A stretch of DNA of 64,000 nucleotides from an uncultured Bacilli bacterium. Lineage in GTDB: Bacteria; Bacillota_I; Bacilli_A; RF39; UBA660. Below, piece by piece: positions 8,585 to 17,288 of the stretch. The position numbers and the translations under genes were made by a program. The number at the start of each line of letters is the position of its first letter. Position 1 is the first letter of the stretch. Below the pieces are notes generated by a model that was not told where the DNA came from, made no database searches, and was given only the letters and a program-made list of their open reading frames with translations. Where the stretch lies: positions 310,001 to 374,000 of the forward strand of contig CAKPLN010000001.1 in NCBI GenBank assembly GCA_934167665.1, in the 5' to 3' direction.

Positions 8585-8617
8585 AAGTATACCAAAATTA
8601 GCTAAATTAGTATACTT
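8585..8617. repeat. Imperfect palindrome in the rnc-yidD divergent region
   Basis: AAGTATAC and GTATACTT arms flank an AATTAGCTAAATT centre, giving a 33-bp near-palindrome between two divergently transcribed genes. It may be an operator or a regulatory hairpin; no regulator is identifiable here. Confidence 0.45.
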
Positions 8618-8709
8618 ATAATTGCTATTTTACCCAAATTATAGTAAAATCATATAGTAATAATTAAAAAAAGGATGGTACAAAAATATCCAAAGCAAGG
8701 TGGCTAAAT

Positions 8710-8946
8710 ATGAAAAAAGGTTTAATCTTTTTAATAAAAACATATCAAAAAATACCTTTTTCTTGTCACAATTCATGTAGATATATTCCAAGTTGCTCTA
8801 ACTATGCCATTGAAGCTATAGAAAGATACGGTAGTATAAAAGGCTTATATCTAACAATAAAAAGACTTCTAAGATGCACCCCTTGGAATAAACCCGGATA
8901 TGATCCTGTACCATATAAGGAGATTAAAAATGAAAAAATTGCTTAA
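8710..8946 (+). CDS. yidD: Membrane protein insertion efficiency factor YidD
   Basis: This 78-residue protein carries the family signature: an amphipathic N-terminus, then CRYIPSCSNYAIEAIERYG and the conserved RLLRCTPWNKPGYDPVP. YidD sits at the inner face of the membrane and helps YidC/Sec insert proteins. An AAGGTGG site precedes the ATG. Its 3' end overlaps the start of the following lipoprotein gene by 17 bp, so the two are co-expressed. Confidence 0.93.
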   Translation: MKKGLIFLIKTYQKIPFSCHNSCRYIPSCSNYAIEAIERYGSIKGLYLTIKRLLRCTPWNKPGYDPVPYKEIKNEKIA

Positions 8947-9805
8947 ACGAAATCTTTTTATAATTACTATAACATTGTTAGTATTTCTCTTAACCGGTTG
9001 TACAACCGATAGTATGGAAAATATTGACATAATAGTAACAAATTATCCCAACGAATATGTAACAAAAAACCTCTACAAAGAGCATGCCACTATAACTTCA
9101 ATTTATCCAGATGGTGTTGATATAGCAAACTATGAAATAAATGATAAGCAAAAAAAAGACTTTAGTAAAAAAGACTTATTTATCTATAATGGTCTAATTG
9201 AAAAAGAGCGAAATCTGGCCTTAGATCTTTTAGAATTAAATCCTAATTTAAAGATAATTGATAGTGCATATGTTCTAGAAACAAACTACTCTCCAGAAGA
9301 ACTATGGTTAAACCCTTCATCCCTTCTAATGATGGCTCAAAATATTCGTATTGGTCTTGAAGAATACATAACAAGTAACGTCTTAAAAGAAGAAGTAGAA
9401 GAAAAATATGAAACATTAAAAATTGCTCTATCAGAACTAGATGCTAATTATCGTCTAACAATTGAAAATACCAATGATAAAACTATTCTAGTAAATAATT
9501 CAGCCTTAAAATTCCTAGAAAAATTTGGTCTTGAAGTATATTGTATAGATGATAATGCCACTGATAAAACTATAAGTGATGTCAAAAACTTAATTGGAAA
9601 TAAAAAAATAAATTATATTTATACATTTAAAGGAGAAACGCCTAACGAAAATACTAATAATATTTTGAATGAATATCAAGACGTAAAACTATTAGAATTA
9701 CATAAACTAGACATTATATCAGACAGTGAAAGGTCTGAAAAAAAAGATTATTTAACAATCATGGAAGAAAACTTAAATCTTATAAAACAAGAATTATATC
9801 AATAA
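8930..9805 (+). CDS. Metal-binding lipoprotein, ZnuA/TroA-like solute-binding protein
   Basis: The chosen start gives a lipoprotein signal peptide with a lipobox LTGC at about residues 19-22. The mature part follows the pattern of cluster A-I metal-binding proteins: a short first strand (IIVTNYPNEYVTKNL), an NG/E segment after Asp-rich lines, a helical linker around EELWLNPSSLLMMAQNI, and a second lobe with LVNNSALKFLEKFGL. The classic His ligands are poorly kept, because the usual HxW(T)DP segment reads ELWLNPS. Metal specificity is therefore uncertain. No ABC permease or ATPase gene is adjacent. An AAGGAG site lies within the end of yidD. Confidence 0.7.
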   Translation: MKKLLKRNLFIITITLLVFLLTGCTTDSMENIDIIVTNYPNEYVTKNLYKEHATITSIYPDGVDIANYEINDKQKKDFSKKDLFIYNGLIEKERNLALDLLELNPNLKIIDSAYVLETNYSPEELWLNPSSLLMMAQNIRIGLEEYITSNVLKEEVEEKYETLKIALSELDANYRLTIENTNDKTILVNNSALKFLEKFGLEVYCIDDNATDKTISDVKNLIGNKKINYIYTFKGETPNENTNNILNEYQDVKLLELHKLDIISDSERSEKKDYLTIMEENLNLIKQELYQ

Positions 9806-9808
9806 AGA

Positions 9809-9834
9809 AAAGCTCACACTAATGAGCTTTTTTC
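9809..9834 (+). terminator. Terminator of the yidD operon
   Basis: AAAGCTCA/TGAGCTTT stem followed by TTTTTC, 3 bp after the stop codon. Confidence 0.75.
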
Positions 9835-9845
9835 TTTTAAAAAAA

Positions 9846-9862
9846 GATCCTAAAATAGGATC
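9846..9862 (-). terminator. Terminator of the 9.9-12.6 kb operon
   Basis: GATCCTA/TAGGATC stem followed by a T7 tract on the minus strand, directly after the stop of the 95-residue gene. Confidence 0.75.
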
Positions 9863-9864
9863 AA

Positions 9865-10152
9865 TTATAATAAGTTAATAGCATTTATATCATTATTAAT
9901 TAACTCCACTATCTTATTAAGATCATATCCTTCAAACGCATTTTTAACCAAAGCAGGATCATTAATAAAAATTTCTGGTCTATATATCAATAACAAATCA
10001 ACAACATCAATACCAATACTATTAAAATAATCAATATTATCTTTAACAAAATTTCTAGCACAAATAAGGTTAAATAATACTGCTTGATTATTATTTATTT
10101 TCATTTGATAAATAACATCATCAGTTAATCCCAAATCCTTTAAAAAATCCAT
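9865..10152 (-). CDS. Small helical-repeat protein (95 aa), possibly mTERF-like
   Basis: I do not recognise a family with certainty. The segment FVKDNIDYFNSIGIDVVD followed by LLLIYRPEIFINDP has the pattern of mTERF-type helical repeats: a first helix, a Gly-Ile turn, then a proline at the start of the next helix. A similar pattern occurs in the larger protein encoded just upstream. The start has a TAGGTGA site. It is the last gene of a leftward three-gene group ending in a terminator. Similarity to mTERF is by eye only and may just be a generic alpha-solenoid. Confidence 0.55.
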   Translation of the reverse strand: MDFLKDLGLTDDVIYQMKINNNQAVLFNLICARNFVKDNIDYFNSIGIDVVDLLLIYRPEIFINDPALVKNAFEGYDLNKIVELINNDINAINLL

Positions 10153-10161
10153 CTATATCAC

Positions 10162-11961
10162 CTAACATTCTAAGCTAATCATACTTTTAACTTTCTCATA
10201 ATCTTCCTGTGAAATAATCGTATTAAATAACACTGCAAATAGAAAACTCTCATCATCCAGAAGTATTCCAGCATTTAATAAAGCATCAAATATCCTTAAA
10301 ACCTTTAATTTTGATATTCTAATACCATCGAAGTTATATACCAAAGCTTCTTTTTTATCAGAATACTTATTAATATGTTGAATATAAGGACTATCAAACA
10401 CTCTAGCATCAATATCATGATCTATTTCATTCTTAACTAAAGCATAATAATCTCTCGTATATACAGGTGTATAAGCCTTAGTAATTACATACTTATTATC
10501 CTCGTTAATAGACGCATAAGAATCATAATAAATAGAACTAAGACCGCTAACCTTCCCTTGCATGCAAAGATAAGAATTACTATCGACAATTAACATAAAA
10601 GCACTATTATCTTTATCATTTTTACTAGAATAATAAAGTTTATAGAAAACTAAATCATCAAGTCTCTTTATTTGTTTTAATATACTTAAATTTTCTCTAA
10701 GATATTCTATTCCTAACGGATGAACTTCAATAAATCTATCAATAATTTGATAAGTAGTATAATTCATAAGCATTGATATAACTGGTGAAGATAACTTATT
10801 AGTTTTCGTTTTTAAAGAAAAACCATACTCTTGAAATAAAGCTAAATTATGAGCTAAAACTATATTTGATGAGCAAAGTACTTGTGGAGCTCTCTCATAT
10901 ACATATCGTACAGATATGCCCCATTTACTAAGTTCCTTAATATTCTTTTCAAAATCATCACTTGCTCCAAAAACATATAAATTTGGATCTATAAAATTAA
11001 AAATTAAGAATCTATCATGAATTAAACTACTTTTTACTCTATTACAAGACTGTTTAATTAAAATAGAACCAATCTTTAATACTTCATCAGGTAATAGTCC
11101 TCTAGCAAAAGCTAAACTACTAATTCTATCAATAGTTAACTCATCACTACCAATAATTAATCCCATCAACAAATATTCATCTTTTACATCATAGCCATTT
11201 TTCTTAAGACTTCTAAGAACATTTTCTATATTACTAACATTCGCAAACTGCATAATATTATCTTTAACTTTAACAGAAAAAGATTCAAAATCAAAACCAA
11301 ACCTACTAAAAATATCTTTAAGCTCAGATATATTTGTTTTCCCAAGTAATGTTAAAGTTTTAATATTACAATTACCCATTTTATAATCATATATTTGTCT
11401 ATTATATTTTAATATGAATTTTAATATATCTGTCATTTCTTCAGTACTTATATCAAGTGCTTTAAACACTGAATTAAGAAGAAAAGTATCCGTAATAAAA
11501 GTTGAATTATTAGAATCAAGTAAAGCTTTAATTATTTTTTTAGAAACCTTAACCTCTTTATTAATTTCATCTAAATCATACTGTTTATTAATAAACTCAT
11601 AATTATTATCTAAGTCTTTTTTTAAGTTAATTAAAAATTTATTCAAAGTAGTCATTTGTTCTTCACTTAAAATAGTTGCTACATCACCATAACTACTTAA
11701 TTTTAAAAGCTTAATTATAACCTTTAAATCACTAATCATTTGACTACCATCATCACTAGAAATAGAAAATCTTAGGATTAGTTTTTTTAGTATTTTCAAA
11801 TCAATATTTACTATATTAAAAAAATCAGTAACAACATCATTATATATTTCTTCTTCTGTTTTTAAATCAACTTTTTCTAAAGATTTATACTGACTAATCA
11901 CTTCTTGCCCTCTAGTAACAAATCTTTGTAAAATATCTATTAATTGTTCCTTCGTTATCAT
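10162..11961 (-). CDS. Large helical-repeat protein (599 aa), possibly mTERF-like
   Basis: This all-helical soluble protein has no signal peptide, membrane helix or catalytic motif. Several segments repeat a pattern of a helix, a G(I/F/Y) turn and a proline-led helix, best seen in FEKNIKELSKWGISVRYVYE followed by RAPQVL and NLALFQEYGFSL. The ATG at 11961 is preceded by GAGGTGA, and an upstream GTG overlaps that site and is not used. It lies between two other uncharacterised genes in one operon. Nucleic-acid binding is possible if the mTERF resemblance is real; the function is unknown. Confidence 0.6.
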   Translation of the reverse strand: MITKEQLIDILQRFVTRGQEVISQYKSLEKVDLKTEEEIYNDVVTDFFNIVNIDLKILKKLILRFSISSDDGSQMISDLKVIIKLLKLSSYGDVATILSEEQMTTLNKFLINLKKDLDNNYEFINKQYDLDEINKEVKVSKKIIKALLDSNNSTFITDTFLLNSVFKALDISTEEMTDILKFILKYNRQIYDYKMGNCNIKTLTLLGKTNISELKDIFSRFGFDFESFSVKVKDNIMQFANVSNIENVLRSLKKNGYDVKDEYLLMGLIIGSDELTIDRISSLAFARGLLPDEVLKIGSILIKQSCNRVKSSLIHDRFLIFNFIDPNLYVFGASDDFEKNIKELSKWGISVRYVYERAPQVLCSSNIVLAHNLALFQEYGFSLKTKTNKLSSPVISMLMNYTTYQIIDRFIEVHPLGIEYLRENLSILKQIKRLDDLVFYKLYYSSKNDKDNSAFMLIVDSNSYLCMQGKVSGLSSIYYDSYASINEDNKYVITKAYTPVYTRDYYALVKNEIDHDIDARVFDSPYIQHINKYSDKKEALVYNFDGIRISKLKVLRIFDALLNAGILLDDESFLFAVLFNTIISQEDYEKVKSMISLEC

Positions 11962-11981
11962 AAATATCACCTCATCAAAGA

Positions 11982-12626
11982 TTAGTCTTTCTTCTCTTTT
12001 TTTCTATGTCGAAGTGAATTACTATAAAACTTAGCATTATTTTCAATAGCAACACTCAAAGCATTATTTTTAAATTCATCACTTACATTTAGTGTATCAA
12101 GCATAATAATAAAGTCATCTATATTTTTAATCTCTACACTACCAGAAGCTGTACTAAAATACTTAATTAATTTTCTAACAATAAAAAATTTACCTGCAAT
12201 TTCTTTCTCTCTAATAGTGTTAGGTTTTTTTGAAGCGATAGCCTCATCTTTTAATACGTTTAAAAAATCTATAATAACTCTCTTAGAATAACCATATTGA
12301 GTAGTATTTTCTAAGCCATCTCTACTTAATAAATATAAATTTCTAAGTTCTTTAATAAAATTTTCTTCTTTAGTTTTATCATTATATACTTTATGTAACA
12401 AATTTAAAAACTTATCTTGTGCTTCCTCATTAGAATTAAAAAAATAGGTTGCCAATAAAGAAATATCACTAGCAGTTAATGACAATAAATCATCTCTATA
12501 CTCACAGTATTCCTTTAAGCCCTCAAGCTCGCTTAAATCATTACCAATACTATTTTCTAAATCTTTTAATACATAAAGTAATTCTTCCAATACCGCATCC
12601 TGCCCCACGCTATCAACACCCATCAT
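11982..12626 (-). CDS. Hypothetical protein (214 aa)
   Basis: This is an unrecognised, largely helical soluble protein with acidic and lysine-rich stretches and a basic tail (SLRHRKKEKKD). It is the first gene of the leftward group with the two helical-repeat proteins and ends 20 bp before the next start. Only weak Shine-Dalgarno sequence precedes the ATG pair at its start, so the true start may be the second ATG. No function can be proposed. Confidence 0.6.
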   Translation of the reverse strand: MMGVDSVGQDAVLEELLYVLKDLENSIGNDLSELEGLKEYCEYRDDLLSLTASDISLLATYFFNSNEEAQDKFLNLLHKVYNDKTKEENFIKELRNLYLLSRDGLENTTQYGYSKRVIIDFLNVLKDEAIASKKPNTIREKEIAGKFFIVRKLIKYFSTASGSVEIKNIDDFIIMLDTLNVSDEFKNNALSVAIENNAKFYSNSLRHRKKEKKD

Positions 12627-12695
12627 TCTATCTTATTAACATTATACAATACAGATCAAAAAAAAGGAATAAAATATTTATAAAATTATTCCTCT

Positions 12696-13019
12696 TTACC
12701 CATTAACTACATTTTCTAATTCTCTAAATACTAACATCATAAATTTATTAAATCCTTGCTCTATACCACTAGAGATTTTCATACATATAATTGATATATT
12801 ATTATTATAATTTTTCTCCTTTACTAAGTAATTACTCGCAACAATCTCCTTTCCCGCCGCAACATCTGCTTCAAATCGCTTAATCGCTTCATCTGTAAGC
12901 GTTGTCTTTCTATTTTCTGTAATTTGATAATACCCAGTTCCTTGCCCAATATATACAATTAAAAACAAAATAACAAGAATACTACCAATCAATTCAAAAA
13001 CCCTCTTAAATTTCTTCAT
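12696..13019 (-). CDS. Small membrane protein downstream of spoIIP (YqxA position)
   Basis: This 107-residue protein has a single N-terminal transmembrane helix (about residues 9-27) and a short extracytoplasmic domain ending in NKFMMLVFRELENVV. It overlaps the spoIIP stop by 14 bp and has its own GGAGG site. In B. subtilis the order is gpr-spoIIP-yqxA, and yqxA also encodes a membrane protein of about 110 residues (DUF3679). I infer a positional counterpart; sequence similarity is not obvious by eye. A sporulation role is likely from context. Confidence 0.6.
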   Translation of the reverse strand: MKKFKRVFELIGSILVILFLIVYIGQGTGYYQITENRKTTLTDEAIKRFEADVAAGKEIVASNYLVKEKNYNNNISIICMKISSGIEQGFNKFMMLVFRELENVVNG

Positions 13020-13908
13020 TTATAACCTCCATAAAACATTCCGAAAATGCAATCAAAGAGTTCAACACTTCCGTAAGAGAATTTTCATAACCACCAACCT
13101 CAATCAAAATAACTCTATTAGAAAAATCTTGATTATAAACTCCGTTAACTCCAACACCTCCCTTCTTATATATTCCTTTAGAAAGCCCTGGATACTTCTC
13201 ATTTAATTTATCATTAATTCTATTAGTAAAATCTAAATTTTCCTCATAATTAGCATTTTCAAGTCCAATCAAAAAAATCGTTTTAGCATAATCCTTACCA
13301 TCAATCGTAATAGTTGTTCGATCTCTTGTTAAACTATCTCTATGTACATCAATAAAATATTTAAGTGAAGGATTATTAGCTTTAGCATTTTCCATTAAAA
13401 TTCTACTAGCCATATAACTATATGAATAAATCCACCCATTCTGATTTAAAATACTTTTAACACTTCCTTCTTCAACCAAAGTTTTTAAATTATTTTTATT
13501 AAAAATATCTTCTAAAATATAATCTCCCACAACTACCGTTGGTACAACACTAAACTCTGCAAAATTAGTTGGCTTATACTCCTCTGTCTGATGTGAATTA
13601 TAAATATATATAAGAGGTTTTTCTTCCGTAATAGTAGGTTCTGTATTTCTAGCAATATACTTATGATAATTATTTTTTAAAAATATTGCAGGATTTAGTT
13701 TTTCAATAGAATATCTCTTACTATTACCATCATTAGTAAAAGCTATATTTACTAATATCTTAGCTAATACTTTATCATTAATCTTTATATTACCTCTATC
13801 AAAAAATCTAAATGTCACATAAAGAGTTATTCCAAACACCATTAAAAAAGAAAAAAAGCCCCAATGTTTTTTTCTTTTAGTTTTTCTCGTAATAAATTTT
13901 CTTTTCAT
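13006..13908 (-). CDS. spoIIP: Stage II sporulation protein P (SpoIIP), peptidoglycan amidase/endopeptidase
   Basis: This 300-residue protein has one N-terminal membrane helix after a basic KRK stretch and a C-terminal zinc amidase domain with IYIYNSHQTEEY, an FIDVHRDS metal motif and VILIEVGG. With SpoIID and SpoIIM, SpoIIP degrades peptidoglycan during engulfment of the forespore. The ATG at 13908 has a GGTGGTGA site; an upstream in-frame codon at 13971 overlaps gpr but has no good site. It follows gpr in the same operon, as in Bacillus. Confidence 0.92.
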   Translation of the reverse strand: MKRKFITRKTKRKKHWGFFSFLMVFGITLYVTFRFFDRGNIKINDKVLAKILVNIAFTNDGNSKRYSIEKLNPAIFLKNNYHKYIARNTEPTITEEKPLIYIYNSHQTEEYKPTNFAEFSVVPTVVVGDYILEDIFNKNNLKTLVEEGSVKSILNQNGWIYSYSYMASRILMENAKANNPSLKYFIDVHRDSLTRDRTTITIDGKDYAKTIFLIGLENANYEENLDFTNRINDKLNEKYPGLSKGIYKKGGVGVNGVYNQDFSNRVILIEVGGYENSLTEVLNSLIAFSECFMEVINEEI

Positions 13909-13945
13909 ATTTATCACCACCACTAATATAACAATATCAAGTAAA

Positions 13946-14935
13946 CTATTTTGTCGGATTAAAGTGATCATGTAAACTTTTATTTATTCCATTACCAATC
14001 AATACTCCCATCTTTTCCATCATAAAATCAACTTCTTTTGGTGTTACCATTAAATTATAGTTAATTGGAGTTAAAACCTCTAAAAATAAAGCCCTTAACT
14101 CATCATCACTTAGTGTTCCAATCATTCCTAATAATTTCTCTTTATCATCATTATTAAAAATATTATCTTGCTTGCTGTAATCAAATGTTAAAGAATTAAT
14201 AAGCTTACTTTTAGCATTATCAATATTCTTAACCTTATAACTTAAATGTTTAAATAAATATTTTATAGTATCAGTAACAATAGTAGCTGCATCAACAATA
14301 GTAGGTACTCCAATCGCTATTACCGGAATTCCAAGAGTTCTAATCGAAAGTTCCCTTCTATTATTGCCAACTCCACTACCAGGAGCAATACCAAAATCAC
14401 TAATTTGAATAGTCTTATTAACTCTTGTAATAGATAAAGCAGCTAAAGCATCCACGGCTATTACTAAATCAATAGAAAGCTTCTTTATAACTGCCTCAAT
14501 TATGTCACCTGTTTCAATTCCCGTAATCCCTGTAACCTGCGGCTTAAGAGCACAAACGTTTCTATATCCATCCTCAACCTCTCCTAAATTGAAAAGATGA
14601 GCCGTAACTAAAATATTATCAACTACTTTTGGTCCTAATGAGTCAGGTGTTGATCGACTATTTCCCAGTCCAATAACCAAGATCTTACTGCTATATGATA
14701 AATAACCATTAAGAAATTTCTTTAATTCCTTTATAAATATCCCTTCAACATTTTTATAGTTATCCTTATCAGTAATATCCTTAAAAGATATTGTTACATA
14801 TTTATTATTATCAGCAGTAACTCTATCAACAGAAATATCTTTTTCTTCATAATGTTCTTCTTCACTAAAATTTTGCTTTTTTTCAATAACTAAGTCAGTA
14901 CGACAATTATATTTACCTAAATCTATAGTATGCAT
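13946..14935 (-). CDS. gpr: Germination protease GPR
   Basis: GPR is the aspartate-type protease that degrades small acid-soluble spore proteins during germination. The 329-residue product carries VIGLGNSRSTPDSLGPKV near residue 86, VTGIETGDII, LVIAVDALAALS and the DFGIAPGSGVGNNRRELS stretch that are hallmarks of the family. Length is slightly below that of Bacillus homologues. It is synthesised as a zymogen in the forespore. A TAGGTGA site precedes the ATG, and rpsT lies divergently upstream, matching Bacillus synteny. Confidence 0.95.
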   Translation of the reverse strand: MHTIDLGKYNCRTDLVIEKKQNFSEEEHYEEKDISVDRVTADNNKYVTISFKDITDKDNYKNVEGIFIKELKKFLNGYLSYSSKILVIGLGNSRSTPDSLGPKVVDNILVTAHLFNLGEVEDGYRNVCALKPQVTGITGIETGDIIEAVIKKLSIDLVIAVDALAALSITRVNKTIQISDFGIAPGSGVGNNRRELSIRTLGIPVIAIGVPTIVDAATIVTDTIKYLFKHLSYKVKNIDNAKSKLINSLTFDYSKQDNIFNNDDKEKLLGMIGTLSDDELRALFLEVLTPINYNLMVTPKEVDFMMEKMGVLIGNGINKSLHDHFNPTK

Positions 14936-15036
14936 CTAATCACCTACATATAATATTTACAAAAATAATAATTTTTATTTGCATTTTCCCTATATATTTG
15001 ATAAAATTAATATGTTTATAAAAGTGAGGTGAAAAT

Positions 15037-15300
15037 ATGCCAAATATTAAAAGTGCTAAGAAGCGTATGCGTTCAAGCGTAAAAAAGACTGACACTAATA
15101 CTTTAGTAAATTCAAGTATGAGAACTGCTATTAAAAAATTCGAAAAAGAAGCAAAAGCAGGAAACAAAGAAACAGCAAGTAACAATTTAAATATTGCTAT
15201 TCAAAGAATTGATAAAGCTATGTCTAGTGGTCTAGTACATAAGAATAAAGCAGCTCGTTTAAAATCAAGATTAACAAAAATGATGAATGGAATGAACTAA
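15037..15300 (+). CDS. rpsT: 30S ribosomal protein S20
   Basis: This 87-residue basic, helical protein has the S20 pattern: MPNIKSAKKRMRSSVKK at the start, an R-T-A-I-K-KFEKE helix and a C-terminal HKNKAARLKSRLTK motif. It binds 16S rRNA early in assembly. The start has a GTGAGGTGA site. It is monocistronic with its own terminator and divergent from gpr. Confidence 0.97.
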   Translation: MPNIKSAKKRMRSSVKKTDTNTLVNSSMRTAIKKFEKEAKAGNKETASNNLNIAIQRIDKAMSSGLVHKNKAARLKSRLTKMMNGMN

Positions 15301-15307
15301 TAAAATT

Positions 15308-15335
15308 AACTCAAGGAAAAGCCTTGAGTTTTTTA
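15308..15335 (+). terminator. rpsT terminator
   Basis: AACTCAAGG/CCTTGAGTT 9-bp stem followed by TTTTTATTTT. Confidence 0.85.
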
Positions 15336-15467
15336 TTTTATACTATAATTTTGTCTATAAATGTCGCTTTTTAAGAGATGTAAATTATTATCTTATATAC
15401 CCCTACTTTTTATTTACAAGCTAAAAAAAGTATTATACAATTAACCTATAAGAATAAAGGAGGAGCC

Positions 15468-16391
15468 ATGAAAAAATTAGCACTACTAGGAACTTTATTA
15501 ATAATAATAGGAATCTATTTCTCAACTGATGAAAAATTATCATCCATTCCAATAAATGAGTTATTTTCACCAAATATTAAAGTAACATTAGAAGAAAAAA
15601 ATAAATATTATCGAGAATACGACTTTAATTATGTCCAAAATACTGATAATTTTTCTCCAGAATGTAAACAAGATTTACTAAATATATATTATACTGTTAT
15701 AAATGCTGGTAAAAATGAATTTACCTTCTACTGTGGCAAAGAATATGAAACATGTATAAGTGACTTAGAAACAATTGCAAACAATCAAAATACTTTATCA
15801 CCTATCAATAATTATGTTCATCCCTACAACGGTTTTAAACATATTGAAACAGAATATGATAATAATGGAAAAATAACTATCTATATAACTAAAAGCTACA
15901 CTGAAGAAGAAATACAAGAAATTGAACAAAAATTAGATACTATTGAACAAACTATAATTAAAGATGGTGCAACAGAAGAACAAAACATTAAAGCAATTCA
16001 TGACTATATTATTGATAATGCCACTTATGATACCGAAAGAAAAGAAAATTCTACTTCTACTAGTTATGATCATAAATCAGATATTGCTTATGGGCCATTA
16101 ATACAAGGATATAGTATTTGTAGTGGTTATACAGACGCCATGGAATTAATGTTAGATAGACTAAGTATTGAAAACTATAAAGTAGCCAGTGAAAATCACG
16201 TTTGGAATGCTGTAAAGCTAGACGGCACTTGGAGACATTTAGATCTAACTTGGGACGATCCTGTAATAGACGCTGGCATTAATATAAAACTTTATGATTA
16301 CTATCTCATAACAACAAGCGAATTATTAAATCTAGATCAAACAGAACATAACTTTAATCAAGATATTTATTCAGAATTAAAAGAGGCCTAA
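15468..16391 (+). CDS. Secreted or membrane-anchored transglutaminase-like protein
   Basis: An N-terminal hydrophobic segment (residues 3-18) acts as signal peptide or anchor. The C-terminal half is a transglutaminase-like (papain-fold) domain with the triad in order: Cys in GYSICSGYTDAM, His in ENHVWNAVKLDG and Asp in WRHLDLTWDDP. The domain is preceded by an acidic helical linker and an AIHDYIIDNATYD motif typical of the superfamily. Substrate is unknown; such proteins in Bacillota often act on cell-wall or surface proteins. An AAAGGAGG site precedes the ATG. The gene ends in a terminator shared with miaA. Confidence 0.85.
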   Translation: MKKLALLGTLLIIIGIYFSTDEKLSSIPINELFSPNIKVTLEEKNKYYREYDFNYVQNTDNFSPECKQDLLNIYYTVINAGKNEFTFYCGKEYETCISDLETIANNQNTLSPINNYVHPYNGFKHIETEYDNNGKITIYITKSYTEEEIQEIEQKLDTIEQTIIKDGATEEQNIKAIHDYIIDNATYDTERKENSTSTSYDHKSDIAYGPLIQGYSICSGYTDAMELMLDRLSIENYKVASENHVWNAVKLDGTWRHLDLTWDDPVIDAGINIKLYDYYLITTSELLNLDQTEHNFNQDIYSELKEA

Positions 16392-16403
16392 ACCTCTTTT
16401 TTA
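16380..16403. terminator. Bidirectional terminator between the transglutaminase gene and miaA
   Basis: AAAGAGG/CCTCTTT stem spans the stop codon region, with T runs on both strands. Confidence 0.7.
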
Positions 16404-17276
16404 TTTTATATCATTATATACATCAGTAATAGTTTTAGAAAAATCATCAAAATCAACATCATACCACTTAACATTAAATTGATGATTAAAAAAAGTATAT
16501 TGTCTCTTCGCAAATCTCCTAGAATCCTGTTTTATATTAAAAACAATACTCTCCAAATCAAGTTCTTCATCATCTTTAAAGTATTTACTAAACTCTTTAT
16601 ATCCAATAGCACTATTTAATATTCTAGACTTCGGATAATATTTTTTTAAATTCATAACTTCATCTAGTAGACCATTTTCCATCATTAAATCAACACGTTT
16701 ATTTATTCTTTCATATAATTTATCTCTATCAGTCGTAAGTCCAATAAAAACTGCTGGGTACAATAAATCATCTTTATTTTTAGAAAACTCTTCACCATTT
16801 TCTAGCTTATTAAGTAATCTAACTAGCCTTTGTCTATTATTAATATGAACATCAAAAGGAATATTAAAACTAGCTATTTTATCATAAAGCTCTTGATTGG
16901 TATAATTTGAAAAATCAGAAGAACTTTCCATCTTACTAAATTTATAATCATATAAAGCTGCCTTAATATATAAACCTGTACCACCAACTATGATAACTCT
17001 TTTCCCTCTAGCTGTAATATCATTAATAAGTCTTCTAACATCCCTCTGATAATCAAAAACAGAATAGTCTTCCCAAACATCTTTAATATCAATCAAATGA
17101 TGTAAAATGCCACATCTTTCCTCATCTAGTGGTTTAGCACTGCCAATATCCAATCCACGATAAATAGCTACACTATCGCCATTAATTATCTCACCATCTA
17201 ACATTTTAGCAAGTTCAATACTAAGTTTAGTCTTTCCTACTCCTGTAGGTCCCACAATAACAATCATATTATTCAT
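16401..17276 (-). CDS. miaA: tRNA dimethylallyltransferase MiaA
   Basis: MiaA transfers a dimethylallyl group to A37 of tRNAs reading UNN codons. The 291-residue product has the P-loop GPTGVGKTKLS near residue 9, the DSVAIYRGLDIGSAKP motif, HHLIDI, and VIIVGGTGLYIKAALYDY, all family signatures. Its ATG lies 12 bp after the mutL stop, so the two are co-transcribed; mutL and miaA are also neighbours in many bacteria. Confidence 0.95.
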   Translation of the reverse strand: MNNMIVIVGPTGVGKTKLSIELAKMLDGEIINGDSVAIYRGLDIGSAKPLDEERCGILHHLIDIKDVWEDYSVFDYQRDVRRLINDITARGKRVIIVGGTGLYIKAALYDYKFSKMESSSDFSNYTNQELYDKIASFNIPFDVHINNRQRLVRLLNKLENGEEFSKNKDDLLYPAVFIGLTTDRDKLYERINKRVDLMMENGLLDEVMNLKKYYPKSRILNSAIGYKEFSKYFKDDEELDLESIVFNIKQDSRRFAKRQYTFFNHQFNVKWYDVDFDDFSKTITDVYNDIK

Positions 17277-17288
17277 AATATCACCAGC

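Noticed and set aside
14940..15185. 81-codon minus-strand frame across rpsT
   Set aside because: It is antisense to ribosomal protein S20, which has a ribosome binding site, the family pattern and a terminator.
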